Assembly: GCF_025822605.1 (NCBI RefSeq)
Contig: NZ_JACKTY010000020.1
Span: 360,216 to 424,215, forward strand
Direction of reading: 5' to 3'
From: Mycolicibacterium komossense
GTDB lineage: Bacteria > Actinomycetota > Actinomycetes > Mycobacteriales > Mycobacteriaceae
Length of the DNA: 64,000 nt
The position numbers and the translations under genes were made by a program. The notes below the pieces were generated by a model that did not search any database, was not told where the DNA came from, and worked only from the letters and a program-made list of their open reading frames with translations. This document shows positions 42,334-52,357 of this stretch, in pieces. Position 1 is the first letter of the stretch; every line of letters starts with the position of its first letter.

Positions 42334-43212
42334 CTAACGTCGGGTGGTGATGGTCACGCTGCCGTCCTGGGCCTGAGCGGTGACCTCTGCTGCGGCGCGG
42401 GACGCGTCATCGGTCTGCGGCACAAAGACTTTCAGTTCGTTGCCGGCCTGCGCGCGCACCAGGTAGGGTCCGACTGGGGGTAGGGCGATTTCGATGTCCG
42501 CGTCGCGTCCGGTCACCTGTACGGTTCGTGGCGCGGCGTCCCGGAAGTCCACGGCGATATGGCCGTCGTCGGTGTCGGCGGTGAATGCTTCGGTTACCGA
42601 GATCGCATCGCGGGTGCGGATTTCGCCGCTCTGCGTGTCGATCTCGATACGGCGGGCGTCACCGTCGAGCACCACGACGCCATCGGTGTTGTGGACGGTC
42701 AACTGACTCAGCTCCGATTGGCTGAACAACAGCCCGGTCCGTTGTCTGGTGGTGACGGAAAGCCGGCGGGCGACATCAGGCGGCAAGGTCACGGTGATTT
42801 CACCGGGAGGTCCGAAATTCATCAGTTGCGACGGCGTGCCGGCGATTGTCAGACCAATAGTGTTGCCGTTGCGGGCGACGGTCAGCGCCCCGGCGTCGGT
42901 GCTCGACGCGTTGAGCAGACGCATTCGGACCTTGGGCTCGCGTAGGTTGCGGTCACTGGTGATTCGAATCGCAGTGGGCGCCTGGCCCGTGTCGATGGTC
43001 AGTGACTCCATGCTTGCGGGCAGTGTCTGGGTGTCGGCTGCGACCCGTAATGAGGCGATACCCCAGGCGACTCCGCCTACGCCGACGACGGCGGACAGCG
43101 TCACCGCAACGGCGGCGACCACCAGCAGGGTGCGGATGGCTTTGCGTCCGCTTGGGGTCAGCGATCGTGGGGCGGACGTGTCGGTCGGATTGGTGACGAA
43201 GGCGGAAGTCAC
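42334..43212 (-). CDS. DUF4097-like membrane-anchored beta-helix protein
   Basis: A 292-residue protein with one N-terminal membrane helix (residues about 29-53, LLVVAAVAVTLSAVVGVGGV) and an extracytoplasmic domain of repeating strands (LTVHNTDGVVVLDGDARRIE, VTEAFTADTDDGHIAVDFRD), typical of DUF4097/adhesin-like folds. It is encoded 20 bases after the response regulator, so it is probably a target or accessory of that two-component system. Confidence 0.72.
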   Translation of the reverse strand: MTSAFVTNPTDTSAPRSLTPSGRKAIRTLLVVAAVAVTLSAVVGVGGVAWGIASLRVAADTQTLPASMESLTIDTGQAPTAIRITSDRNLREPKVRMRLLNASSTDAGALTVARNGNTIGLTIAGTPSQLMNFGPPGEITVTLPPDVARRLSVTTRQRTGLLFSQSELSQLTVHNTDGVVVLDGDARRIEIDTQSGEIRTRDAISVTEAFTADTDDGHIAVDFRDAAPRTVQVTGRDADIEIALPPVGPYLVRAQAGNELKVFVPQTDDASRAAAEVTAQAQDGSVTITTRR

Positions 43213-43232
43213 GGAAAAGTCCTTTCAGTTCT

Positions 43233-43877
43233 TCAGGATTCGAGATAGCGCAGCACAGCCAGGACGCGGCGGTTCTCGCTTTCGTCTGGGACGAGGTTGA
43301 GCTTGGTGAAGATGGACGCGATGTGCTTCTCGGCTGAACCCACCGAGATGTGCAGGGTGGTGGCGATGGCCGAGTTCGTCTTGCCCTCTGCCATTAGCCG
43401 CAGCACGGTGTGTTCGCGCTCGGTCAGGACGGTCAAAGTGGACCGCCGGTGGGTGCGTACCAGGATTTGCGACACCACCTCGGGATCGAGCACTGTGCCG
43501 CCGGCGCCCACGGTGGCAACGGCGTCCAGGAAGGCCGGCACGTCGGCCACCCGGTCCTTGAGCAGGTAGCCGAAACCTCTGGTGTCGGAGGTGATCAGGT
43601 CGGCCGCATACCGCTCCTCGACATAATGCGACAGCACCAGCACCGGCGACTCGGGGTTCTGACTGCGCAGCAGGGCCGCGGCGCGGATACCTTCGTCGGT
43701 GAACGTGGGCGGCATACGCACGTCCACTATGACCAGGTCGGGCTTGTGCTGATTGACTGCGTGCAGCAGGGCGGTGGCGTCAGCCACCCCCGCTACCACG
43801 TCGTGGTCGGCATCGATCAGGATGCGCTCGATGCCCGCGCGCAGCAGGGCCGAATCCTCGGCGATCACAATGCGCAT
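43233..43877 (-). CDS. NarL/LuxR-family response regulator
   Basis: A 214-residue regulator with a receiver domain (phospho-Asp in VIVDVRMPP near residue 52) and a LuxR-type helix-turn-helix (LTEREHTVLRLMAEGKTNSA, IATTLHISVGSAEKH). It pairs with the overlapping histidine kinase gene; the start at 43877 lies 13 bases inside the end of the kinase gene. Confidence 0.88.
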   Translation of the reverse strand: MRIVIAEDSALLRAGIERILIDADHDVVAGVADATALLHAVNQHKPDLVIVDVRMPPTFTDEGIRAAALLRSQNPESPVLVLSHYVEERYAADLITSDTRGFGYLLKDRVADVPAFLDAVATVGAGGTVLDPEVVSQILVRTHRRSTLTVLTEREHTVLRLMAEGKTNSAIATTLHISVGSAEKHIASIFTKLNLVPDESENRRVLAVLRYLES

Positions 43878-45154
43878 GGCAGCACCGCCGTCACTGTCGT
43901 GGTTCCGGTCTGCGGACTGGACACCGCGAACGCGCCCCGCGCGGCGCGCACCCGCTCACCGAGTCCGCGCAGTCCGGTCGCGTCGTCGCGGGCGCCGCTA
44001 TGAGCACCACCGACTCCGTCGTCGAACACCGAGATCCGCAACTCACCGGCGGTCTCGTGGTAGCGCACCGTGACCACGGCACGAGTTGCGTTGGCGTGCT
44101 TGGCGACATTGGTCAGTGATTCGGCGACCACGAAGTACGCGCATGATTCCACCTCGTCGGGCAGGCGCTTGGGCAGCTGCACCTCCAATGTCACCGGCAC
44201 TCCGGATGTCTCGGCGCGCTGTACTACCGACGACAGTGCGGCATCCAGGCCGCGGTCGGCCAGGATGGTCGGCGCGATACCGCGCACCACGTTGCGCAGC
44301 TCCAGCAGTGCCGCTTTGGCGTCACCGTGAGCCTCGGCGATGAGCTTGCGCGCCTCGGGCAGGTCGGAGTCCAGCTTGGTGTTGGCCAGTCCGATGGTCA
44401 TGGCCAGCGATACCAGGCGGGGCTGCACGCTGTCGTGCAGGTCGCGTTCGATGCGTTGCCGTTCGGTCTGCGCCGAGGACACGGCGCCTTGGCGGGCCTG
44501 GGTCAATACGCTGACCTCGCGCTGCAGGGCCTCGGTGGGGGAGGCCAGCAACAGCCAGCGGTCGATGGCCGCGTCCACCTTGGGGCCGAAAACCAGGATG
44601 GCGGCCGCGGCGAGCAGCGCGAAGACGGCGATGAACCAGGCCAGCGCGGGTGAGATGAACGAAAGTCCGGCCGCGGCGTCGCTGTTGCTTATCGCGGTGG
44701 CGGTAGCAGGGCCCAGCAGTGCAAGGACCACCAGCACAAATGCCAATCCGACCGCGAAGATGTCGAACATCATGCGCAGGTAGCTGTGCGCCAGCGCCTT
44801 CCAGAACTCCGAGCTACTGACGTCCAGCCATAATTGGTGGGCCCAGCACTGAAAACCGTTGTACTGGGATAGCTTTCGGGCAGGTGCTGTGATGCCGAAA
44901 CCGAACACCGCCTCGCTGCGGCTCCGTTCGATGCGGTCCGTACCGCGGCCGGAGTAGACGAACAACACCGCGGCCACCACGAAACCGATCACCGACGGGA
45001 TCGAGCTGACGGCGATGATCAGCAGTGCGAGCGGAATCCAGAACCAAACCATGCCCACTGCTGCGCCGATGATCATCGACGCGGTCGGTACCACGCCCAG
45101 GTACTGGGTAGACGGCCGTGTCGGCGATGCGGGGGCTGAAGCTATTGCAACCAT
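43865..45154 (-). CDS. Sensor histidine kinase (HisKA_3 type)
   Basis: A 429-residue kinase. Four or five N-terminal membrane helices (residues about 25-190) surround a conserved WAHQLWLDVSS segment like the DUF4153/sensor domain of actinobacterial kinases. The dimerisation motif ERDLHDSVQPRLVSLAM holds the phosphorylated His. The ATPase domain follows (ESLTNVAKHANATRAVVTVR, VFDDGVGGA, GLRGLGERVRAARG). The signal is unknown; it phosphorylates the adjacent NarL-type regulator. Confidence 0.88.
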   Translation of the reverse strand: MVAIASAPASPTRPSTQYLGVVPTASMIIGAAVGMVWFWIPLALLIIAVSSIPSVIGFVVAAVLFVYSGRGTDRIERSRSEAVFGFGITAPARKLSQYNGFQCWAHQLWLDVSSSEFWKALAHSYLRMMFDIFAVGLAFVLVVLALLGPATATAISNSDAAAGLSFISPALAWFIAVFALLAAAAILVFGPKVDAAIDRWLLLASPTEALQREVSVLTQARQGAVSSAQTERQRIERDLHDSVQPRLVSLAMTIGLANTKLDSDLPEARKLIAEAHGDAKAALLELRNVVRGIAPTILADRGLDAALSSVVQRAETSGVPVTLEVQLPKRLPDEVESCAYFVVAESLTNVAKHANATRAVVTVRYHETAGELRISVFDDGVGGAHSGARDDATGLRGLGERVRAARGAFAVSSPQTGTTTVTAVLPCAL

Positions 45155-45381
45155 GCCTCCAACCTAGGGACCATCGGTACTGCAGGACACGGCGTTTTCC
45201 CGCGAGTCTTGTGGGGGTAAACCCCCACCCGCTTTGTGAACCCCGAATGTCCGGATATCTGGACGTGCCAGAATCACTTGTCTGCGAATCGGGATGACGA
45301 TGCCATTCCCACCAGCTCGGATATCGATCAGCTAAGGAGCGTTGCGGACGTGGTCAGAGACTTCAACGGAGAGGCTGCGAT

Positions 45382-45995
45382 ATGACCCGCGCTGGTGATG
45401 TATTGGCCTGATTGCCAGACGTTCGGAAGTGGCAGGAAGATCTGTACCGCGATCGACACCAGCACCCTGAGCTGTCGAATCAGGAACGCCGCACCGCAAA
45501 ACTGGTGTCCGACAGACTCAATGAGTTCGGCTATCAGGTGCACGACACTATCGGCGGCACCGGCGTCGTCGGCATCCTGCGTAACGGCGAGGGCCCCTCG
45601 GTACTGATGCGTGCCGATGCTCGCCGCTGCGGACAGCATCCGCGTCACGGTCTACGGGCGCGGCGGCCACGGGTCGATGCCGTATGCCTGCATCGACCCG
45701 GTGGTGCTCGCCGCGATGATCGTCATCCGCTTGCAGACCATCGTCTCGCGTGAGGTCGCGCCCACCGAGACCGTGGTGCTCACCGTCGGCGATATCCCGA
45801 AAGCGCTCGGGGGCGCCGTCGACCTACTGGGGTTTCGGCGGTATCGACGCGGACACCTTCCCCAAAGCCGCCGAGGCCGGACGGATCAGCCAGGACATTC
45901 CGGTGAACCACTCGCCGACGTTCGGCCCGGTGATTCAGCCGACGCTCGACACCGGTACCGAGGCGCTGGTGGTGGCGGCGCTGGCCTGGCTGTAG
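45382..45995 (+). pseudogene. M20-type amidohydrolase, degraded
   Basis: Starts as MTRAGDVLA then TGA, then continues LPDVRKWQEDLYRDRHQHPE and ends an N-terminal part at VLMRADA. The next recognisable block, in another frame, is LAAADSIRVTVYGRGGHGSM to PTETVVLTV. A third block, again shifted, is YWGFGGIDADTFPKAAEAGR to LDTGTEALVVAALAWL and stop. It is therefore a hippurate-hydrolase-like gene with one nonsense mutation and two large internal deletions. Metal-binding residues of the middle are lost. Confidence 0.8.
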
Positions 45996-46127
45996 CTCGA
46001 GCCAAGGCGCTGACGTACTGGGGTTACCGTTGCAACGGCCAGAACGCCGGATCGCTGCTTGCATAGGCGCTTTCGCGATGTGACCTGGATCAGACGCCGG
46101 CATGCCCAATGTTCTCAGCATTTGCGT

Positions 46128-46170
46128 GTACCCCGCCTGTGCCCTCATCGTGCGGGCACAGGCCGGGTAC
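46128..46170. terminator. Long hairpin terminator
   Basis: Left arm GTACCCCGCCTGTGCCC and right arm GGGCACAGGCCGGGTAC pair over 17 bases with one mismatch around a 9-base loop. It lies directly downstream of the 846-residue gene on the minus strand. Confidence 0.85.
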
Positions 46171-46176
46171 GACCCC

Positions 46177-48717
46177 TTACTGCTTCTTGGCCGCGGTGGA
46201 ATGCTGGCCGCTTGCCGACGTGGAGCTGGCGCCATGCGTCGACGTGCCGCCCCCACTGGAGGCTGCGCTCTTGGTCCCGGTGGAATGTTGGCCGGTTGTC
46301 GACGAGGAGTTGGCGCCGTTCGTCGATGTACCGCCGCCTGTGGAGGCTGCGCCCTTGCTCTCGGTGGAATGTTGACCGGTTGTCGACGAGGAGCCAGTGG
46401 ACCCGGTATCTGCTGCCGGGGTCGCCGTCGGGGCGAGGTTTGACGCTGCCGGCGCTGTTTCTGTCTTCACGCCAGCAGGCGTTGCTCCGGCCGCGGTCAC
46501 CGGCGTTGCGGGAGCCGTGGTCGCTCCGGTCGTCGCCGGCGCCTCGGCAGTTACCTCAGTTGCGGTGATGGCCGGGGCTGCTGTCGTGGTCGTCTTCGCT
46601 GCCGGCACGACTGCAGACGTAGCCGTGGTGGCTGGCGGCGTAGCAGCCGACGCGGGAGTTGCCGCAGCACTTGCAATGTTGGCCGGGCTGAGCAGCTGCA
46701 GTACGCCCGCCAGTCCACCGATCAGCATGTTTGCCGCCGATTGATTGAGTTGACCGATCTGCCCCATCGCGATCTGGACGGTCCCGAGTGAAACTGGGGA
46801 ATAGCTCTTCGAATTCGCTACCGCCACCGCCAGGTCGTCGCGTGCGTTGAGGAATCCGGCGGTGATGCTCGTGGCCGGGTCGACAAATGTTTGGTTGACG
46901 AGCGTGCCGAGCCCTTGAAAGCCGTCGCCCACTGCCTGCAACGCCCCGACTAGTTGGCCGGTTATGACTTCGTGGAGTACCGCCGCAGTGGTGTTGCCGA
47001 CCAGCATGCCCAGGCGTAAGACTGCCAAGACTGCCGGTGCCATGATGTCTTGGGCGGCAAGAGGCAAGTTTCGGATAATCGCTGACAGGCTGCGGCTGGG
47101 GTCGGCCAAAATGGCGCCGACAAGGGGCAGATAGTCAGGCGTGAGCGCAGGGTTCAGTAAGCGGTCCAGGACCGAGGGCACCGAGTTTTGGCTGCCGAAG
47201 ATCTGGTTGTAGGTGCTGGCTCCGATGGCGGCCTTTATTTGATCGTTTTCCAGATTCGCCGTCACCCAACCCACTGGAGTGTTGTTCTGGTCGTGAAAGT
47301 AGTTGTATTCGAATAGGCGCTTTTTGAGGTTGGCCGCGTATTCCGCCGGGGTGACCGTGGGGGTATCAGCGGGCAGGTTCTGGCGGACATCGGCGATGGA
47401 CACGACTTGAGCGGTTACCTCAGTATTCGACACGGAGCCCGTGAGTTCCTGGAACCGGAGCGAGATCGATCCGTCCGTCGTGCCGGAAGTGTTAAGCCAG
47501 TTCGCAACACCTGGATTCTGTGCGCTGATCACGTAATACGTGTAGCCGTCACTTGACTTGAAGACCTCGCTGTTATTGATGCTGCCGGTCGCGGTCGCGT
47601 ACGGGAGGTCTAGTTGCCAGGCATTGGAGAGCTGCGCACCGGTATATCCGGCCGCGACATCGGGCACCTTGACGATGAGCGCTTGATCGGGTTGAAGACT
47701 GTAATGCCCCAGGCTCGATAACTGGCCCGGCAAGATCGGTCCTCCGACAGCGGAGGTCGTCGGCCCGATCGGCTTGAACGTATTAGCCGGTATCGACGCG
47801 AACATCTTTTGGATTCCAAGATTGGTGACACTGGAATTCGAGCCAGACAGATTAGCGGCGATGTCGTTCAGTATCGATGAGATCTGGCCCTTCGATAGCA
47901 CCGGGAGGGTGAACGTCGACGGCACGCCCTGTTGCTGGAAAGTGATGTTGTCGTGCAGTAGGCCCCAGTTGCTCACGGTATCGCGTAGGAGCAGCGTTTG
48001 GGCGCCTGTGCTATTCACCCAGTTACCCGGCTGTTGGGTGGGGCTCATCGTGATGGTGTACGAGCCGTCGGCATTGGGTGTGAATTGTGATAAATCGTAA
48101 CTAAATCCGGTAGAAAGAAAATTTCCATTCAATCCGGTCCCTGACATCGGCACGAAGGTTACATCTTTCGTTCCGGGTTCTGGGTGAATGGTGATGGTGT
48201 AGGTCCGGGAGTCGATTGCTGCAACGATGTACTTGTTGTCCGCATTTGGGTCGTTGAGAAATTGTAGCGGCTCGGCCGACGGAGCATTCCAGGGAAAGGC
48301 CTGGTAAGCCATATTCGGATCGTAAGGATTGGTCAAGGACAACTGACTAAATGCGGCGGCGAGCCCGCTCGACGCGAGGGACTGCGTATAGGTGGGCAGT
48401 GATGCGAGGTCGGATGGGGTGATAAATGTGTAGCCACTATTGTTGGCTACAATTTGTTGTTGCGTAGCGATAATTTGATCTGTAGTTGACTGGTAGCTAT
48501 TCGACGCAAGCAAGACGGAACGTGACACGACTGCTTCATCAGGGGTCGAATGCGCGACGGTCAACACCATCGACATGGCACCGGTCATTGCCGCCGTCGC
48601 GATTCCGCCAGCTTTACGACGTCGCCGTGTTTGTGCTCGATTCAGACGGCGCTCAGCGGATGGGCATTCCTGACTAGCTGCGCTGAACTGTTGCCCGATG
48701 AATCCAACATATGACAC
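46177..48717 (-). CDS. Large secreted mycobacterial protein with C-terminal repeats
   Basis: An 846-residue protein with a basic N-terminus and an export-type hydrophobic stretch (residues about 34-55, RRRRKAGGIATAAMTGAMSM). The middle shows beta-rich blocks around GNWVNSTGAQTLLLRDTVSN and VANWLNTSGTTDGSISLRFQ that resemble a duplicated DUF1214/1254-like module. A helical region follows (AQDIMAPAVLAVLRLGMLVG), then about 130 residues of Ala/Thr/Pro and finally two to three repeats with the core TTGQHST. Function unknown. Third-position GC looks lower than in neighbours, hinting at transfer. It ends at a strong terminator. Confidence 0.7.
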   Translation of the reverse strand: MSYVGFIGQQFSAASQECPSAERRLNRAQTRRRRKAGGIATAAMTGAMSMVLTVAHSTPDEAVVSRSVLLASNSYQSTTDQIIATQQQIVANNSGYTFITPSDLASLPTYTQSLASSGLAAAFSQLSLTNPYDPNMAYQAFPWNAPSAEPLQFLNDPNADNKYIVAAIDSRTYTITIHPEPGTKDVTFVPMSGTGLNGNFLSTGFSYDLSQFTPNADGSYTITMSPTQQPGNWVNSTGAQTLLLRDTVSNWGLLHDNITFQQQGVPSTFTLPVLSKGQISSILNDIAANLSGSNSSVTNLGIQKMFASIPANTFKPIGPTTSAVGGPILPGQLSSLGHYSLQPDQALIVKVPDVAAGYTGAQLSNAWQLDLPYATATGSINNSEVFKSSDGYTYYVISAQNPGVANWLNTSGTTDGSISLRFQELTGSVSNTEVTAQVVSIADVRQNLPADTPTVTPAEYAANLKKRLFEYNYFHDQNNTPVGWVTANLENDQIKAAIGASTYNQIFGSQNSVPSVLDRLLNPALTPDYLPLVGAILADPSRSLSAIIRNLPLAAQDIMAPAVLAVLRLGMLVGNTTAAVLHEVITGQLVGALQAVGDGFQGLGTLVNQTFVDPATSITAGFLNARDDLAVAVANSKSYSPVSLGTVQIAMGQIGQLNQSAANMLIGGLAGVLQLLSPANIASAAATPASAATPPATTATSAVVPAAKTTTTAAPAITATEVTAEAPATTGATTAPATPVTAAGATPAGVKTETAPAASNLAPTATPAADTGSTGSSSTTGQHSTESKGAASTGGGTSTNGANSSSTTGQHSTGTKSAASSGGGTSTHGASSTSASGQHSTAAKKQ
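46197..46395. repeat. 84-bp in-frame tandem repeats in the 846-residue gene
   Basis: Three starts of the unit (TGGAATG(T/C)TG(A/G)CCG) occur at 46197, 46281 and 46365, giving about 2.4 copies with period 84 (28 codons). They code for the GQHST/GGGTST repeats at the C-terminus. Confidence 0.75.
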
Positions 48718-48866
48718 GCGGTCCTCCTCTGATGAATGCTGACGTTTATTGCGGTGCTCGGATAGGAACGCGTTGCACGGAACGGCCGGTGAGCGTTCCT
48801 AGCTTGTTGGTAATCTTCGTACACGTCAATAGGCACCCTGCACACTTCCATCGGTTAACATGGTGC

Positions 48867-50165
48867 ATGGTGCACTCGTCTGAATATTCTCTGCCTGCCA
48901 GTAGTTGGGACCCGCCCTCTCAGCGTGTGCGGGAGCTGATGCGCAGGGCCGCCAAGACCGTAATCAACACTCGCCCAGCCTGGTACGACGAGGTGAGCAG
49001 GCTGTCGCTGACCTCAACCCTCATGGCGAGTGTGTCCGGGAATCCCTTGGCCGACGATCCGATCGCCGCGGAGGCGATCACCCGTAGCAATCGATCGAAC
49101 CAGCTGCACTGGGCGGCCGCGAACATCAGTCATCCCGGTGAACCAGTTGCGGCCAACACCGATACAGAAACCCTGGCGATCGCGCGGTACCTCGTTCGAC
49201 GCGGCATCAGTGAAGCCGCAGTCGTGGAAACCTACCGGCTCGCGCAGAGCATTTCATTACAGTCCTGGATGAAGGTCGTATATCAGCTGACATCGGACCC
49301 CGAGGACATGCGAGAGCTGTTCGACGTGTCCGAAAAATCGATCACCAAGTTCTTGGGTGAGACGATCTCGGCGGTGCACCGCCAAATGCGGATCGAGCGT
49401 GACAATCTCACCAGCGGAGCCCACCCCGAACGTCGGGCAACGGTCATGCTCATTCTCGATGGCGCTCCACTAGCTCGCGACCATGCCGAGAGCCGACTCG
49501 GGTACCAGCTGGATCAGGGGCACACCGCAGCCATCATCTGGGGCAACGAATCGACCACCAACCTCGCCGACCTCGACCAGGCCGCTGAGTTGCTGATACA
49601 CACCGTCCACGGGAGTCGCGCACTGTCGGTGCTGGCCAGTGCCGACACCCGCTGGCTGTGGCTACCGGGCGCCACCAATCCAGACTTCTCCGGCGTCACC
49701 ACTGGGCTCGGCCAACTGCCTGGTGTGCGGATCGCCGTCGGTTCGACAGCCGCGGGAATCGAAGGCTTCCGGCGCAGCCATCTGGATGCGATCGAAACCC
49801 AGCGGGTGATGACGAAGGCTGGATCGACCCAACAGATCGCGAGCTTCGCCGACGTTCAAATCGTCACACTGCTTACCGCCGACCCCGAACAGGCGAACCG
49901 TTTCATCAGACACACGCTCGGCGATTTCGAATTCGCCGACCCCGAGCTTCAGCTGACTGTGCTTGCGTACATCCACGAGCAGTGCAACGCCTCGCAAGCG
50001 GCTGCACGCCTGTTCACCCATCGAAACACTTTGATGCGCAGGCTTGTTCAAGCCCAGGCGCTGCTGCCACGACCACTGGAAGGGGCCACTGTGCACGTTG
50101 CACTGGCATTGGAGGCGCTGCAGTGGCGAGACTCCAGGGGGCAGCCTGCGAGCCAGCACCGGTGA
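48867..50165 (+). CDS. PucR/CdaR-type transcriptional regulator
   Basis: A 432-residue regulator. The N-terminal half is helical (RsbT-co-antagonist-like: RSNQLHWAAANISHPGEPV). A GGDEF-like PucR middle domain follows (RIAVGSTAAGIEGFRRSHLD). The C-terminal PucR helix-turn-helix is LTVLAYIHEQCNASQAAARL with HRNTLMRRL. Mycobacteria have many such paralogues of unknown ligand. ATG 48867 is preferred; the long in-frame upstream extension overlaps the promoter of the divergent secreted-protein gene, which this regulator may control. Confidence 0.8.
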   Translation: MVHSSEYSLPASSWDPPSQRVRELMRRAAKTVINTRPAWYDEVSRLSLTSTLMASVSGNPLADDPIAAEAITRSNRSNQLHWAAANISHPGEPVAANTDTETLAIARYLVRRGISEAAVVETYRLAQSISLQSWMKVVYQLTSDPEDMRELFDVSEKSITKFLGETISAVHRQMRIERDNLTSGAHPERRATVMLILDGAPLARDHAESRLGYQLDQGHTAAIIWGNESTTNLADLDQAAELLIHTVHGSRALSVLASADTRWLWLPGATNPDFSGVTTGLGQLPGVRIAVGSTAAGIEGFRRSHLDAIETQRVMTKAGSTQQIASFADVQIVTLLTADPEQANRFIRHTLGDFEFADPELQLTVLAYIHEQCNASQAAARLFTHRNTLMRRLVQAQALLPRPLEGATVHVALALEALQWRDSRGQPASQHR

Positions 50166-50261
50166 GTGGGTGATGCCACCTCGCCAGGTGTTGAGCGCGC
50201 ACGTCGGGTTTACGGAGCCGTGCTCGTCCACGGAAGCGGCCGCAGCGAGGCGCCGTCACAG

Positions 50262-50990
50262 CTAGGCAGCCGAGGTCGGGGGGATTCGCGTGGTTTCACC
50301 CGTCGAGCCGGCGCTCTTGCCGCCGGCCTTGACGGTAGCTGCGTAAATATCGATGTACTCCTGACCGGACAGCCCCATCAGTTCGTACATCACTTCGTCT
50401 GTGACGGCCCGGTCGATGAAGGGGGTGCCGGCGAGACCCTCATAACGAGCGAAGTCGATCGCCTTGCCGAACCGCACAGTGACCTTGCCGAATCGCCACA
50501 TCTTACTGCCGGGCGGATTGACGATGTCTGTGCCGATCATCGCTACCGGTATCACCGACGCTCCGGTGCGCACGGCCAACCGGCCCAGACCGGTCTTACC
50601 TTTGTGAAGTCGGCCGTCGGGCGAGCGGGTGCCCTCTGGGTATATGCCGATCAACCTGCCTTCACCGAGTAATCGCTCGGCGGTGTTCAACGCTGCCTGG
50701 GCAGTATCAGCATCTGTGCGGTCGATCGGCACGTTGCCGGTGACGGTGTAGAACCACCGAAGGAACCGTCCCTTCAGTCCGGTGCCGGTGAAATATTCCG
50801 CCTTCGCGAGATATGCGATGCGACGGCGCACCGCCAGCGACAAATAGAAGCTGTCCGCGACCGCCAAGTGGTTACTAGCCAGAATGGCGGGCCCTGAACG
50901 CGGAACGTTTTCTAGCCCTTCGATTTTCGGGCGACCGAGCAGCGCCAACAGCGGGCCCATGAGAATGTACTTGAACAGCCAGAACCACAT
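50262..50990 (-). CDS. 1-acylglycerol-3-phosphate acyltransferase (PlsC type)
   Basis: A 242-residue acyltransferase: HX4D motif in ASNHLAVADSFYLSL, IDRTD, YPEGTRSPDGRL and the final VIPVAMIGTD strand are all present. It makes phosphatidate from lysophosphatidate with acyl-CoA or acyl-ACP at the membrane. MWFWLFKYILMGPLLALLG is an N-terminal membrane-binding helix and its ATG at 50990 is the likely start, although the frame is open to 51032. Confidence 0.88.
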   Translation of the reverse strand: MWFWLFKYILMGPLLALLGRPKIEGLENVPRSGPAILASNHLAVADSFYLSLAVRRRIAYLAKAEYFTGTGLKGRFLRWFYTVTGNVPIDRTDADTAQAALNTAERLLGEGRLIGIYPEGTRSPDGRLHKGKTGLGRLAVRTGASVIPVAMIGTDIVNPPGSKMWRFGKVTVRFGKAIDFARYEGLAGTPFIDRAVTDEVMYELMGLSGQEYIDIYAATVKAGGKSAGSTGETTRIPPTSAA

Positions 50991-51228
50991 AGATCCCCAA
51001 TCCCCAGCATGAACCATCTCGGTTTCATGCACTTTCGTGCACCCTCAGGTTCTGTGAGCCGGCCGGTTGGCTGGCGTCCAATTGATCGTAATAGTGGGCT
51101 TCTGCTTCGACGGGCGTAACGCGTCCCAAGCCGTGCATGAGGGCGCTGCTGGTTGTATCAGCTGGCGCAGTTGGCGATCAGATCCTGTCTCGAATCTCTT
51201 GATTCCAATGGTACTTCGTGGGGCGAAA

Positions 51229-51879
51229 TTAGATGGTGCCGGCGAAGGCGTGCAGCTGATCGACTACGGCTGGTGCAGCTTCTACGTTAAGTGCCGTTAG
51301 AGAGCCTCGGCCGGCCAGCCAACGTATGAGATCGGCTGTGGGACCGGATAATACGACGACGCCGAGGTCACTAACGTCAGGGCCGAACGTCCACTGGTGC
51401 CCGTTGGTCGTGCGGACGACAAACCGAGCAGAGGGCAGATGTGTGGCGTGATATCGCATCAGCGGCGGGATCGCAAAAGCGAGGTGGTCTGGGGCGCCGT
51501 GGACGAGGTTGTTAGCGGTGGCGAGGTCGTCGTGGTGCGTCCACACCTCAAACAGCGTTGAGGCTGCTACCGCCGGAGCTAGTAGCAAGCGCGGAGAGCG
51601 CTGGCGCAGTCGAGCGAGGAGCGCGGGATACCCCTCACGACGTTCCCTATTGATCGCATGCGCGATTACCTGGGGTTTTGGGTGGAATTGGACGCCTCTC
51701 GCGGCTAGCACTCGGATGCAGAATGCGATCGTTCCAGCCGCCCGGTCGGCGGCGGCAATGTGCGCTGCAAGGTCGAATGATGTCCAATCGCCGCATCCCG
51801 CCGAAGCGTGAGGGCCGACAGCCTCCAAAGTGTCAGCCAGCATTGCTTTTTCGGCCTCCACGTCCGCTGCAACCGTCAC
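51229..51879 (-). CDS. Mycothiol-dependent maleylpyruvate isomerase-family protein
   Basis: A 216-residue protein with the DinB-like N-terminal helical bundle of the family (GCGDWTSFDLAAHIAAADRA; FEVWTHHDDLATANNL has the His/Asp metal site) and a small C-terminal domain (RFVVRTTNGHQWTFG, VVVLSGPTADLIRWLAGR). Members use mycothiol in isomerase or transferase reactions. Here the first metal ligand His is in HIAAADR. The gene stands alone between intergenic stretches. Confidence 0.75.
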   Translation of the reverse strand: MTVAADVEAEKAMLADTLEAVGPHASAGCGDWTSFDLAAHIAAADRAAGTIAFCIRVLAARGVQFHPKPQVIAHAINRERREGYPALLARLRQRSPRLLLAPAVAASTLFEVWTHHDDLATANNLVHGAPDHLAFAIPPLMRYHATHLPSARFVVRTTNGHQWTFGPDVSDLGVVVLSGPTADLIRWLAGRGSLTALNVEAAPAVVDQLHAFAGTI

Positions 51880-52357
51880 GACGCACCTCCCTGTTGCGTG
51901 CCCGACCGAATCTACCCTTACCGTTACCTTACATTTCTCTTATTTACCTTAAGTTTGATGTCGTTCGCCTATGGAAACGGGAGTGGATCATTATTTGGCT
52001 CACCATCGGTGCCTATACGGCCTCGTATCGACATTGCGCAGCCCGGTGGTCACGTGCAGCAGGGTTTCCGCGGGGTAACGCTCGGCGGTCATGCTCATGC
52101 CGTCGATGAGGTCGGCGGCCACCTCGACCTCGGTTGAGTACCCATGCGAGACGATGCCTTGGTGTATGTGAGCGTCGCCGCTGTGCTGGCATACAAACGG
52201 GCGACGACGATCTCGCCGTTCATTGCTGACCAGACATTGCGTTCCTGGCGCGGTGGTGGTGGCCGCTTGGCAACAAGTACTCTCACCGGCCGCCACCTTC
52301 CCCTGCGACGTCGTCCGTTCCCCTAGACCATCTATTCGTCAGTGTTCGGAGACACTT
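51880..52357. other. Gap with unidentified gene remnant
   Basis: An AT-rich stretch at 51905-51960 is followed by a minus-strand remnant. One frame reads ERNVWSAMNGEIVVARLYAS at 52165-52230 and, after a frameshift, another reads STEVEVAADLIDGMSMTAER at 52070-52130. The order and composition suggest one broken protein gene whose family I cannot name. Confidence 0.45.
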
